A stretch of 11,317 nucleotides of DNA. It comes from Baffinella frigidus (taxonomy: Eukaryota > Cryptophyceae > Cryptomonadales > Baffinellaceae). Shown here one piece after another: positions 1 to 6,639 of this stretch. The stretch is from NCBI GenBank assembly GCA_026770585.1, contig MU646586.1:41581-52897 (forward strand), in the 5' to 3' direction. Position 1 is the stretch's first letter. Each line of letters opens with the position of its first letter. The notes beneath the pieces are model-generated. The model was not told the DNA's origin, searched no databases, and was given only the letters and a program-made list of their open reading frames with translations. Both the position numbers and the translations under genes were made by a program.

Positions 1-188
1 CCCTAAACCCTAAACCCTCATCCTTAAACCCTAAACCCTAAACCCTAAACCCTAAACCCTAAACCCTAAACCCTCATCCTTAAACCCTAAACCCTGAACC
101 CTAAACCCTAAACCCTAAACCCTAAACCCTAAACCGTAACCCTAAATACTGAACACTAAACACTAAACACTACGCACTAAACCCTAAA
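1..188. repeat. Telomere, CCCTAAA heptamer array
   Basis: Heptamers run in register from base 1. They are exact CCCTAAA for most of the first 133 bases, then degrade through CCGTAA, TACTGAA and several CACTAAA units to base 188. The C-rich strand reads 5'->3' from the left edge, as expected at the left end of a chromosome whose G-strand is TTTAGGG. A paired variant, CCCTCAT followed by CCTTAAA, occurs at 15-28 and again at 71-84, exactly 56 bases (eight heptamers) apart. This suggests a block of repeats was copied as a unit. The decay inward is typical of the proximal part of a telomere. Confidence 0.95.
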
Positions 189-237
189 CGCAGGCGGAAG
201 CGATGGTGTCGACTTTCGAGGACAAGCTGGTTGCAGG

Positions 238-342
238 TATCCCTTAAGTGGCGAGTAGGCTCACACACCCTACCGTAGGGCCCTAGGACCTGCCTAGGAC
301 CTCGTTGGGGTTAATTTTGACCCCATGGCCACTTCCGGGATA
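238..342 (-). mobile_element. Family B inverted-repeat element, copy 1
   Basis: A 105-base element with terminal inverted repeats: TATCCCTTAAGTGG at the left and CCACTTCCGGGATA at the right. The core contains CCTACCGTAGGGCCCTAGG and two CCTAGG sites. Relative to the copies at 7752, 9623 and 10438 it is inverted. The internal hairpin lies at 306-325, with stem TGGGGT / ACCCCA around an AT-rich loop. It encodes nothing. Terminal TA dinucleotides are compatible with TA target duplication. I infer a non-autonomous MITE-like element. Confidence 0.8.
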
Positions 343-351
343 GACCGATAA

Positions 352-412
352 TCTCTAGCGCTAGAGACTGTCTCAGTCTATTTGGTCTCACCAATTTGGT
401 GAGCCCGGGCTC
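352..412. repeat. Cluster of three short palindromes
   Basis: Three palindromes are packed into 61 bases. TCTCTAGCGCTAGAGA (352-367) is perfect. CTCACCAATTTGGTGAG (387-403) is perfect around a single central base. GAGCCCGGGCTC (401-412) is perfect and overlaps the second by three bases. No gene is adjacent. This could be the remnant of a foldback element. No function is assigned. Confidence 0.6.
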
Positions 413-1082
413 TTTTCCGCTCCAAAGGTGACAGATTTGTACCGCACACTCAGAATGTCAACTTAAGAATAGTCAGCCAACCCTAGAAAGACAGCTAGAG
501 AGTCTATCCCGCTCGTCAAGGGGTTTCGAAAGTTGGCAAGTCATTTGTTGAAGAGAAAGCGTCTGAAGAGAAAGAAGCCTTTGTTGATACCAGCACGGCC
601 GCCGTGTATGCATCCCCACGGAAGCTATGTCTAAGTAGGACCTAGAGAGCCCCCCAACACGGACCACCGACGGGCCCTGGGAAGTACATCCCTTGAAAAC
701 GTTTCGCTGAGTCCTGCTCAGAGGCTATGTCGGATGCGTTTCGTCATAGTCGTAGAGGCCCTTGTTTGTGCATTAGGTTTTTGGGGTTTTATAGCCTGGC
801 CAGTCGATAGGTGTGGGACTCAGCACTGCTAGAACCCACACAGCGGACTTCCAAGGCATTTTGAATAACTCTTAAGCGATAAGACCCTAGGACCCTACGG
901 TAGGCAATCCGTAGGGACATAGGGGGGATTCCTTCGGATAGGGTAACGGAAAGGTGGCCCGATTTGGACCAAAAATCTCTTCATAGCCCGCTGTGTGGCT
1001 AGCCTCCGAGCGGTGGAATGCATGATGGTCTTGGTGGTAGCAAATTCTCTTGCTGACGCTCGTGCTGCTTTCGAACCCTACA
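413..1082. other. Subtelomeric spacer without recognisable gene
   Basis: No reading frame here shows a domain, compositional signature or repeat that supports coding. Bases about 888-955 contain CCTAGGACCCTACGGTAGG and a nearby CCGTAGGGACATAGGGGG, which look like a degenerate core of the family A/B elements. The rest appears to be unique sequence. Confidence 0.5.
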
Positions 1083-1173
1083 CCCCAAACCCCAAACCCC
1101 AAACCCCAAACCCCAAACCCCAAACCCCAAACCCCAAACCCCAAACCCCAAACCCCAAACCCCAAACCCCAAA
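1083..1173. repeat. CCCCAAA heptamer array, 13 perfect copies
   Basis: Exactly 13 uninterrupted CCCCAAA units. The unit has the length and register style of the terminal CCCTAAA repeat but carries T->C at position 4 in every copy. Reading frames through it give only low-complexity PNPKPQT or GVWGLGF runs and are not genes. It is an interstitial, telomere-like satellite. Confidence 0.9.
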
Positions 1174-1241
1174 CCGCAACGCAGGAGCGAACTGCGCAGT
1201 GCATGAGAGGAAGGAGTTTGGTGGAGGCTGCTCGCCGGGTC

Positions 1242-1363
1242 TACAGGGGTACCTCGCTCATAAGAAACCGCCCCCCCCTAGGACCCAACGGTAGGCCTAT
1301 GCTTAGGGCCCTATGGTGGTCCTAGGGGGGGGGGCGGTTTCTTATGAGCGAGGTACCCCTGTA
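1242..1363. mobile_element. Family A foldback element, full copy
   Basis: A 122-base element starting TACAGGGGTACCTCGCTC and ending with its inverse, GAGCGAGGTACCCCTGTA. The arms are complementary for roughly 45 bases through TAAGAAACCG, a C-run and TAGGACC, around a short core with GTAGGCCTATGC. Terminal TA on both sides is compatible with a TA target duplication, as in Tc1/mariner-derived MITEs (inference). Conceptual translation gives peptides such as GTSLIRNRPP that recur in every copy and are artefacts. Confidence 0.85.
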
Positions 1364-1415
1364 CAAGAGGGCATTCCGCACTCCGGAATGACAAAATCAC
1401 ACCTCTGATATGCAC

Positions 1416-1543
1416 TGCAGGGGTACCTCGCTCGTTAGAAAGCGAAGCCCGCTGCAGGACCATACAGTAGGCCTATGTCTGCGGCCGTGTCGTGGTGCTA
1501 GTGGGGGGGGGGGGTCGTTGCTTGTGATCAAGGTGCCCCTGCA
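1416..1543. mobile_element. Family A foldback element, diverged copy
   Basis: The left arm GCAGGGGTACCTCGCTCGTT and right end AGGTGCCCCTGCA match the family A termini with substitutions. The core keeps CAGTAGGCCTATG and a long G-run. The arms no longer pair well, so this is an older copy. Confidence 0.65.
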
Positions 1544-1571
1544 CTTGCACATTTCGGGCAAACGTTGCAAG

Positions 1572-1630
1572 TACACGGGTACCTCGCCCATTGGGCACCG
1601 GCCCCCGAAGGACCACCGTAGGGTCCGAGG
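1572..1630. mobile_element. Family A left-half remnant
   Basis: TACACGGGTACCTCGCCCATT followed by a C-run and GGACCACCGTAGGGTCC resembles the left arm and core of family A. No right arm follows before the family B remnant at 1652. Confidence 0.5.
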
Positions 1631-1651
1631 TGTAGAGATACGGTAAGGCCC

Positions 1652-1735
1652 TATCCTTCAAGTGGCCAGTAGCCTCTCATGCTCCTAGGTAGGGGCCTAC
1701 CACCTCCGTGGGGTCAAACATGCCCCCACGGCCAC
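1652..1735. mobile_element. Family B element, degenerate copy 2
   Basis: Starts TATCCTTCAAGTGGCCAGTAG, the family B terminus. It keeps CTCCTAGG and a hairpin at 1706-1731 with a perfect 8-base stem (CCGTGGGG / CCCCACGG, loop TCAAACATGC). GGCCAC marks where the right terminus should begin, but the end has decayed. The first available ATG of the downstream Cys-rich frame (1679) lies inside this remnant, so that start is unlikely to be the ancestral one. Confidence 0.6.
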
Positions 1736-1780
1736 GCAGGAGAAGGTTTCGATATTTCATGGGGTGGCGGTGGTGGGTTA

Positions 1781-2338
1781 GGTGAATGCGAAGCCGACAC
1801 GTGGTGTTTGGCGGGTGTTAAGACGGCATGTCCGGCAAACTCCGAGTCTGCTGCTGGTAGTAGCGAATCAACTGACTGTACTATTACTATTACGTGTGCA
1901 GCCGGAACGTACACATCCCCAGACGGCAATGCGTGCTCGCAGTGCAGTGCGAATTACTATTGTACAGATGGGAACTCGAAACAGGCTTGTCTGGCTAACG
2001 CACTTGCGCCAGCGGGAAGTACCGCATCGACAGACTGCATTTGTAAACCTGGCTGGACCAGTCAACCTGGTGGCGTGTGCTCGCAGTGCGCTGTTGGTTC
2101 GTGGTGTTCCTCAGGGGCACAGACCGGGTGTCCGACATACACTTCGTCTGTCGTTGGCTCGGACAAGGTGACCGACTGCAAGTGCCTGGCGGGGTATACC
2201 GCGGGCTCAGATGGGCAGGCATGCACTGCTTGTGCGGCCGGTACTTACAAGAGTGCTATCGGGGCTCTCAGTTGCAGTGCTTGTGCAAGCAAGCGTTACT
2301 CCACGGCGGTTGCTGCAACCGGTTCAGGGACATGCCTT
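1781..2338 (+). CDS. Cys-rich protein, segment 1 (frame 2)
   Basis: Holds three short modules (cores DTWCLAG, NYYCTDG, SWCSSG) and the first half of a long module ending YSTAVAATGSGTC. The frame is open upstream to an ATG at 1679, but residues before the first Cys (codon 1787) are low-complexity glycine and lie partly in a family B remnant. Bases just upstream, GGGTTAG before GTGAATGC, could be a splice acceptor, so an earlier exon outside recognisable sequence is possible. In the first module the normal TDC-T-C is expanded to TDCTITITC by a duplicated ACTATT, adding four residues without shifting frame. Confidence 0.6.
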
Positions 2339-2490
2339 GCTGGGACATGCCTTGCTCTTGAGCGCCCGCGTGACCGGTCACGCGGACGCCGAAGCCAACT
2401 GTCCGAGGTGACTGCCTTGTCATGTTCCGTTGACCCGAGACCCCGGGGGCATCAGCACCCGTTGCTGCAACCGGTTCAGGGACATGCCTT
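2309..2490 (+). other. 152-base insertion bounded by 30-base direct repeats
   Basis: The 30-base block beginning GTTGCTGCAACCGG and ending GACATGCCTT is present at 2309-2338 and 2461-2490, offset 152. Removing one copy plus the intervening sequence restores a typical module junction (GTC-L-S-CPLHS) and corrects the reading frame, because 152 leaves remainder 2. Inside are a second tandem GGGACATGCCTTGCT (2327-2341 and 2342-2356) and a perfect 20-base palindrome at 2366-2385. The inserted part has no Cys-rich pattern. A GT...AG reading from 2322 to 2479 would also restore frame but removes two residues (SG) and uses a poor donor, GTTCAG. Confidence 0.7.
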
Positions 2491-3879
2491 TCGTGTCCTC
2501 TCCACAGTACAGCGCCTGCATCAAACGATGCAAAAGCAAACTGCCACTGTGTACCCGGGTACTCTTCCGTGGGTGCCACTGGCTGGTGCGATGCCTGCCC
2601 TGCAGGCCGGTACAAGCAAGGTACAAACATGGCTGCTTGTGTAAAGTGTCCTGTGGACACTTTCCGTAGTCAGGTAGCTGGAACGGGTGCCGGTGACTGT
2701 TCTGCGTGTCCTGCTTTTACCCAAGCTGTATTTGGTTCTGATGCTGCAACGGATTGTGTGTGCAACGCCGGGTACACTGGTACCGATGGTGGGTCATGTT
2801 CTGCTTGTGTCCCGGGTAAGTACAAGGTTGGTACTGGAAGCGCTGCGTGTGCTTCTTGTGGTATCAACACATACTCCACTGCGGTGGGTGCTATGACAGC
2901 AAACACTTGCCTGAGATGTTCTACAAACAGCGCTTCACCTACGGGTAGTGATGCTATTACGGATTGTACGTGCAACGCCGGGTACACTGGTACCGATGGT
3001 GGGTCATGTTCTGCTTGTGTCCCGGGTAAGTACAAGGTTGGTACTGGAAGCGCTGCGTGTGCTTCTTGTGGTATCAACACATACTCCACTGCGGTGGGTG
3101 CTACGGCAGCAAACACTTGCCTGAGATGTTCTGCAAACAGCGCTTCACCTACGGGTAGTGATGCTATTACGGATTGTACATGTGACAAAGGGTATACTGG
3201 ATCGAACGGTCAAGCCTGTGATGCTTGTGTCGGCGGCCAGTACAAACCGGTGATTGGTGATGCATCCTGTTCTCTGTGTCCTGTAAACACCTTCAGTGTC
3301 GTTAGTGCGGCGACTAGCAGCGGTGTATGCTCGAACTGCGCAACGCGTACAGTCTCCGAGACTGGGAGTAACCAAGCTACAGACTGCATATGTGAGTCCG
3401 GTTGGTTTGGCGATAACGCAGGACCGTGTTCTATATGCGCGGTCGGACGATGGTGCCGGGGAGGGGTAAGCAACGGCTGCAACGCTGCAGCGACGTCAGT
3501 TGAAGGTAGTGACCAGAGCACGGACTGCACGTGTATTGCGGGAACGTTTGGGCCGGATGGTGGTGCTTGCAACGCCTGCACGGCAGATAATTACTGTTTG
3601 GGTGGTACAGCGACGTCGGCGTGTCCTAATGACGCCCACTCGGCCGCGTCATCTTCGGCAATCACAGACTGTATTTGCGACGGTGGTTTCGAGGGGGATA
3701 ATGGTGGTGCATGCGTTATATGTGCCGCTAACACATACCGTTCTAGTGGCGCCCAGAGCCAGTGTCCAACGCACTCACTCTCTCCTTCTCAGAGTAACGA
3801 AATCACAGACTGTGTGTGTAAGGCGGGGTATTTTGGCCCCGACGGTGGCACATGTGCAGTATGTACCGCCAACTCGTAC
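2479..3879 (+). CDS. Cys-rich protein, segment 2 (frame 1)
   Basis: Continues the repeat array: the rest of the interrupted long module, then long modules with cores RYKQGTN, KYKVGTG (twice, near-identical) and QYKPVIG, then short modules with RWCRGG, NYCLGG and NTYRSSG. The NTYRSSG module has Arg where its neighbours carry the second Cys, leaving an odd cysteine count. After TANSY (codon 3877-3879) the frame loses its pattern and runs to a stop at 3949-3951. The Cys spacing moves to frame 2 from 3881. Confidence 0.65.
2761..3180 (+). repeat. Recent tandem duplication of a 210-base module
   Basis: Two copies, 2761-2970 and 2971-3180, are head to tail, and each encodes exactly one 70-residue module. 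I count four differences in 210 positions, all transitions. They convert Met to Thr, Thr to Ala (twice) and leave one silent change. Other adjacent modules are far more diverged, so this copy is recent and shows growth by in-frame unequal exchange or slippage. Confidence 0.9.
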
Positions 3880-3880
3880 T

Positions 3881-4834
3881 GGTGGAATCGTGGCTTCAGT
3901 GTGTTCCGATGCGCAAGCGCGGTCGGAAGCTGGAAGTGCCGTATACACTGATTGTATCTGCAAGCTGGGGTGGTATGGCGACGCGGGTGGGGCATGTACT
4001 ATCTGCCCTGCAGGGTCGTGGTGTGAGGGCGGTGTCAAGACCGCTTGCATCGGTGACTCTACAAACGAGGCGCCTGGGGCAGGAAGCATTGTTTCTTGCG
4101 AGTGTAACCCGGGTTACACCCGGGCGTCTACGGGAGCATGCAAAAAATGCGTTGCTGGTAAATACAAGAAAACGGTCGGGGAACATGTATCCTCACCCTG
4201 CGCGGTAAATACGTATTCGACAGCTCTCGCTCTAGAGCTTGCTTCAGACTGTGTTGGCTGCCCAGCCAACACAGCGTCGGCTGCTGGTAGTAACGCTGTT
4301 TCCAGATGTACTTGTCTCGCTGGCTACGAGGGCAACGATGGCACCGCTTGTGATGCATGCCCTGCGGGGACGTTCAAGACAGCGACAGGTGATTCGGTGT
4401 GTACACTGTGTGTCGCCCACCACTACTCAACTTCCGTGGCCGCCACCACATCCGACGGCGTGTGTATACCCTGTCAAGATGACGCCTCCTCGAGCGCTGG
4501 AAGCGATTCGGCGAACGACTGTGTTTGTGACGGGGGGTTCTTCGACCAAGACGGTACGTGCTCAACATGCGAAGCTAACTATTACTGTCAGAACGCGGCT
4601 CGCACACCCTGTCCAGAGCTTTCATTTTCGAACCAACGGAGTGATTCGGTGGCGGACTGTCGCTGTACAGCAGGGTATTATTGGGATAACGACGGGTGTA
4701 CTGCGTGTGGTGTCAAAAAATACTCCACAAGCGAGGGTGCAACTAGCGCGGACACTTGCGTGAACTGTCCTGCTAACACGTTTGCACCTACTGGTACATC
4801 CTCGGTGTATGGTTGCACGTGCAACCGCGGATAG
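3881..4834 (+). CDS. Cys-rich protein, segment 3 (frame 2)
   Basis: From GGIVASVC onward the frame again gives clean modules: short (GGIVAS, SWCEGG), long (KYKKTVG, TFKTATG), short (NYYCQNA) and a shortened long module (KKYSTSEG). The KYKKTVG module lacks one Cys before CAVNTYS. It ends CTCNRG then TAG, where the family pattern demands GY and then xGxDG. The next bases AACGACGGT still look like the NDG of that motif, so the stop interrupts a module rather than closing a protein. Confidence 0.65.
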   Translation, partial: GGIVASVCSDAQARSEAGSAVYTDCICKLGWYGDAGGACTICPAGSWCEGGVKTACIGDSTNEAPGAGSIVSCECNPGYTRASTGACKKCVAGKYKKTVGEHVSSPCAVNTYSTALALELASDCVGCPANTASAAGSNAVSRCTCLAGYEGNDGTACDACPAGTFKTATGDSVCTLCVAHHYSTSVAATTSDGVCIPCQDDASSSAGSDSANDCVCDGGFFDQDGTCSTCEANYYCQNAARTPCPELSFSNQRSDSVADCRCTAGYYWDNDGCTACGVKKYSTSEGATSADTCVNCPANTFAPTGTSSVYGCTCNRG

Positions 4835-4860
4835 AACGACGGTTGGCGCTCCGGCAACCT

Positions 4861-5799
4861 TCACACCTCCTCCAGCACCATCCGGACCACTCCCGCATCA
4901 AGCGCCAGCACCCGCGACCCCGCCCCCAGCCGCTCCTGATGCCCCATGCCGAACGCCACGCACTGGGCCCGGCGCACCGCCTCCGCCGTGAGCATCGCCG
5001 CGACCTCAACGTGCGATTGCGCTGTCGCCATGTCCTGCGGCGTCTCGCCGGCGTTGGACGTCGACTGCTCGTCCGCCCCGTGGTCAAGCAGCACCCGCGC
5101 CACCGCCCCTTTGCCGTGGCGCGCCGCATAGTGCAGCGGTGTCTCGCCGTCGTTGTCCCGCGCAGATACGTGCGCGCCATGGCCCAGAAGGATCTTCGCC
5201 ACCTCCTCGCGGCCGTCGCCTGCAGCCCAGTGGAGCGCCGTCTCCCCCACGTTGCTCTTCGCCGAGACGTCCGCGCCGTTGTGGAGCAGCAGCCGCACCA
5301 CCGCCCCGTACCCCTCAGACGAAGCGAGCAGGAGCGGCATTCGCCCCCCGTTGTCCTGAGCCGAAACTTCTGCGTTGTGTGCGAGCAGGAGCGCCACCTG
5401 CCCCTCATGCCCCATGAGTGCAGCGCAGTGCAGCGGCGTCGTCCCAGCAATGTCCTTGGCCGACACGTCGGGAGTGTAGAGAAGAAGAACCTTCGCCACC
5501 TCCTCGTGATCGTGCCCGGTGAGTTTCAGCGCCTCGTGGCCCATTATTGCAACGCTATGAAGAGGTGTGCTAAGACATTTATCCTTGGTCGACGCATCCG
5601 CCCCGTGCGCAAGAAGAACACGCACCACGTCCACGTGCCCCTGATGAGCCGCGACGAGCAGCGGCGTACATTCCGCCTCCCCTCCCCTCTCCTCGATGTC
5701 TGATGCGCCTTCCGCGAGCAGCTGCCGCACCTCCTCCGTCCGGCCGTGCAGCGAAGCAGTCCACAGCGCGGGGGGCATCACAGGCACCGCTGCCGCCAT
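4861..5799 (-). CDS. Ankyrin-repeat protein, 312 residues
   Basis: An intact, uninterrupted frame of ankyrin repeats. These are helix-turn-helix modules that mediate protein-protein binding, usually in the cytosol or nucleus. Repeats fall at about residues 10-42, 43-76, 77-118, 119-152, 153-185, 186-218 and 219-251, with a partial one at 252-275. Hallmarks are visible: TPLH or its variants at each repeat start, then GHxEVVRVLLxHGAD and VSAKDxxG. Repeat 3 carries about 10 extra residues (EALKLTGHDH) between the two helices. The C-terminal 37 residues (from AVRRAQ to MVLEEV) are not ankyrin and may be a separate conserved tail. No signal peptide or membrane segment is seen. The ATG at 5799 is the first in frame that precedes repeat 1. 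It has G at +4 but C at -3, and a second Met at residue 8 is an alternative. GC content is much higher than in the adjacent Cys-rich gene, and there is no intron. The binding partner is unknown. Confidence 0.88.
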   Translation of the reverse strand: MAAAVPVMPPALWTASLHGRTEEVRQLLAEGASDIEERGGEAECTPLLVAAHQGHVDVVRVLLAHGADASTKDKCLSTPLHSVAIMGHEALKLTGHDHEEVAKVLLLYTPDVSAKDIAGTTPLHCAALMGHEGQVALLLAHNAEVSAQDNGGRMPLLLASSEGYGAVVRLLLHNGADVSAKSNVGETALHWAAGDGREEVAKILLGHGAHVSARDNDGETPLHYAARHGKGAVARVLLDHGADEQSTSNAGETPQDMATAQSHVEVAAMLTAEAVRRAQCVAFGMGHQERLGAGSRVLALDAGVVRMVLEEV

Positions 5800-6074
5800 G
5801 TGTCGGACGGCCGCTCGAGCTAGCCGGGTGGATCCTTTCTAAAGGTCCTTTAGTGGAGGTTTTTTGAAGGACAGACAAAATCCGGGAGCGCCATAAGGAA
5901 TTCCGCGGTCTACCAAGACGTGGGAACGTGTGTGCTGCTGTATGACGTTCATTAAAGCTCCATAAGCTCCATAGGGAGCGGATTCCCTCGGCGTGTCGTT
6001 GGCATATGTTGGGCGAAATTAAAACCTAAAGGACCTAAAGGACTCAGAGGCTGACTTGGGTTCGGTGCGTGTAA
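5800..6074. other. Upstream region of the ankyrin gene, repeat-bearing
   Basis: No gene is visible. Bases 5824-5848 carry CTAAAGGTCCTTTAG, related to the CCTAAAGGA minisatellite. GGACAGACAAAATCC (about 5869-5883) nearly matches GGACAGCCAAAATCC at about 8068-8082. CATAAGCTCCATA is a short local repeat at about 5961-5974. Bases 5990-6046 match the CGTTGGCATATGTTGGG plus ACCTAAAGG end of the 190-base unit that follows. The promoter of the ankyrin gene should lie here, but I see no clear core element. Confidence 0.4.
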
Positions 6075-6454
6075 GTGAGCATGGGAGCGGTGTCGCATAC
6101 CTTCACCCACCCCAAGACAGCCACCCTGTATCCCCTCTTCACGAGCCTCTGCACTGGAGAGCTAAACGCGATCCGAGAGAAAAAATGCTTTTTCTGCAGT
6201 CCTTTCTACGGAAGGGCGTGTCGTTGGCATATGTTGGGAGCATTTAAAACCTAAAGGACCTAAAGTGAGCATGGGAGCGGCATCGCATACCTTCACCCAC
6301 CCCAAGAGAGCCACCCTTTATCCCCTCTTCACGAGCCTCTGCACTGGAGAGCGAAACGCGATCCGAAAGCAAAAATGCTTTTTCTGCAGTCCTTTCTACG
6401 GAAGGGCGTGGCGTTGGGCTATGTTGGGAGAAATTAAAACCTAAAGGACCTAAA
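6075..6454. repeat. Two tandem 190-base units
   Basis: Unit 1 (6075-6264) and unit 2 (6265-6454) both begin GTGAGCATGGGAGCGG. Both pass through CACCCACCCCAAGA, TGCACTGGAGAGC and TGCTTTTTCTGCAGTCC, and end at ATGTTGGGA, AAAACCTAAAGG. They differ at scattered bases. A fragment of the unit end precedes them at 5990-6046. The CTGCAG, ATGTTGGGAG and CCTAAAGG parts are shared with the dispersed repeats at 7616, 7932 and 9856 (family D). Confidence 0.85.
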
Positions 6455-6485
6455 GGACCTAAAGGACCTAAAAGGACCTAAAGGA
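6440..6485. repeat. CCTAAAGGA minisatellite, five units
   Basis: Units of nine bases at 6440, 6449, 6458, 6467 (with one extra A) and 6477. The same nonamer occurs one to three times at 6032-6050, 6249-6264, about 7683-7692 and 7997-8013, always after an ATGTTGGGAG block. Each unit contains CCTAAA, six of the seven bases of the telomere repeat. Confidence 0.85.
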
Positions 6486-6559
6486 TCCGTTTTAGGGCCG
6501 TCCGCGCACTGAGCTGATGCTCACGAGCCTCCGGGCGGGAGTGGTCCTACACAATCACG

Positions 6560-6630
6560 TATAGAGGTACCTCGCTCATCAGAAACCGCACCCCCCTAGG
6601 ACCCTACAGTAGGCCTATGCCTCGGGCCCT
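6560..6630. mobile_element. Family A left half only
   Basis: TATAGAGGTACCTCGCTCAT, AGAAACCGCA, a C-run, TAGGACCCTACAGTAGG and CCTATGCCT match the left arm and core of family A. The right arm is absent. C-rich sequence of a different character starts at about 6630. The ATG at 6617 belongs to this element. Confidence 0.7.
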
Positions 6631-6639
6631 CCATCCACT

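Larger units (their letters stand above)
1787..4834 (+). pseudogene. GCC2/GCC3-type Cys-rich repeat protein gene, frame-broken
   Basis: This stretch encodes about 17 consecutive Cys-rich modules of the ephrin-receptor-like (GCC2/GCC3, TNFR-like) type, probably once extracellular. Long modules (about 70 residues) read DCxCxxGYxGxDGxxCxxC, then GxYKxxxGxxxC, NTYST, CxxC and NSxSxxGS. Short ones (about 48 residues) replace the middle with WC or YC and GGxxxxxC. The frame changes twice: a 152-base insertion with a direct repeat (2309-2490) moves it from frame 2 to frame 1, and a small indel near 3880 moves it back. The C-terminal end is a TAG (4832-4834) in the middle of the CxCxxGYxGxDG motif. 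No signal peptide, membrane segment or cytoplasmic domain is visible. The upstream edge is repeat sequence. I read this as a broken or partial gene. A spliced gene is possible at the first break, but I see no consensus splice pair that restores the pattern exactly. Sequencing error at the second break cannot be excluded. Confidence 0.75.

Noticed and set aside
473-667. 64-residue minus-strand open frame
   Set aside because: Short, with no recognisable motif, and no support beyond being open.
995-1325. Overlapping open frames with PNPKPQT or GVWGLGF repeats
   Set aside because: They are translations of the CCCCAAA array and of the adjacent family A element. Both strands are open because of the repeat, with no protein signature.
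2812-2825. GGTAAGT matching a strong splice donor, present in both duplicated modules
   Set aside because: The frame continues through it with conserved residues (PGKYKVGTG) and Cys spacing intact, so it is coding sequence.
2670-3188. Minus-strand 172-residue frame with an internal repeat
   Set aside because: Antisense shadow of the duplicated Cys-rich module. The repeat is the 210-base duplication.
3859-3899. A 37-base GT...AG intron that would correct the second frame change
   Set aside because: It is very short and would delete conserved module residues (CTANSY). A small indel explains the pattern better.
4788-5450. Minus-strand 220-residue Arg/Trp-rich frame overlapping the ankyrin gene
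   Set aside because: Same strand but another frame of the ankyrin gene. Its repetitiveness mirrors the ankyrin periodicity.
4813-5703. Long plus-strand open frame opposite the ankyrin gene
   Set aside because: It is the antisense shadow of a GC-rich gene. The minus strand has clear ankyrin repeats, while this frame is Arg/His-rich with no domain.
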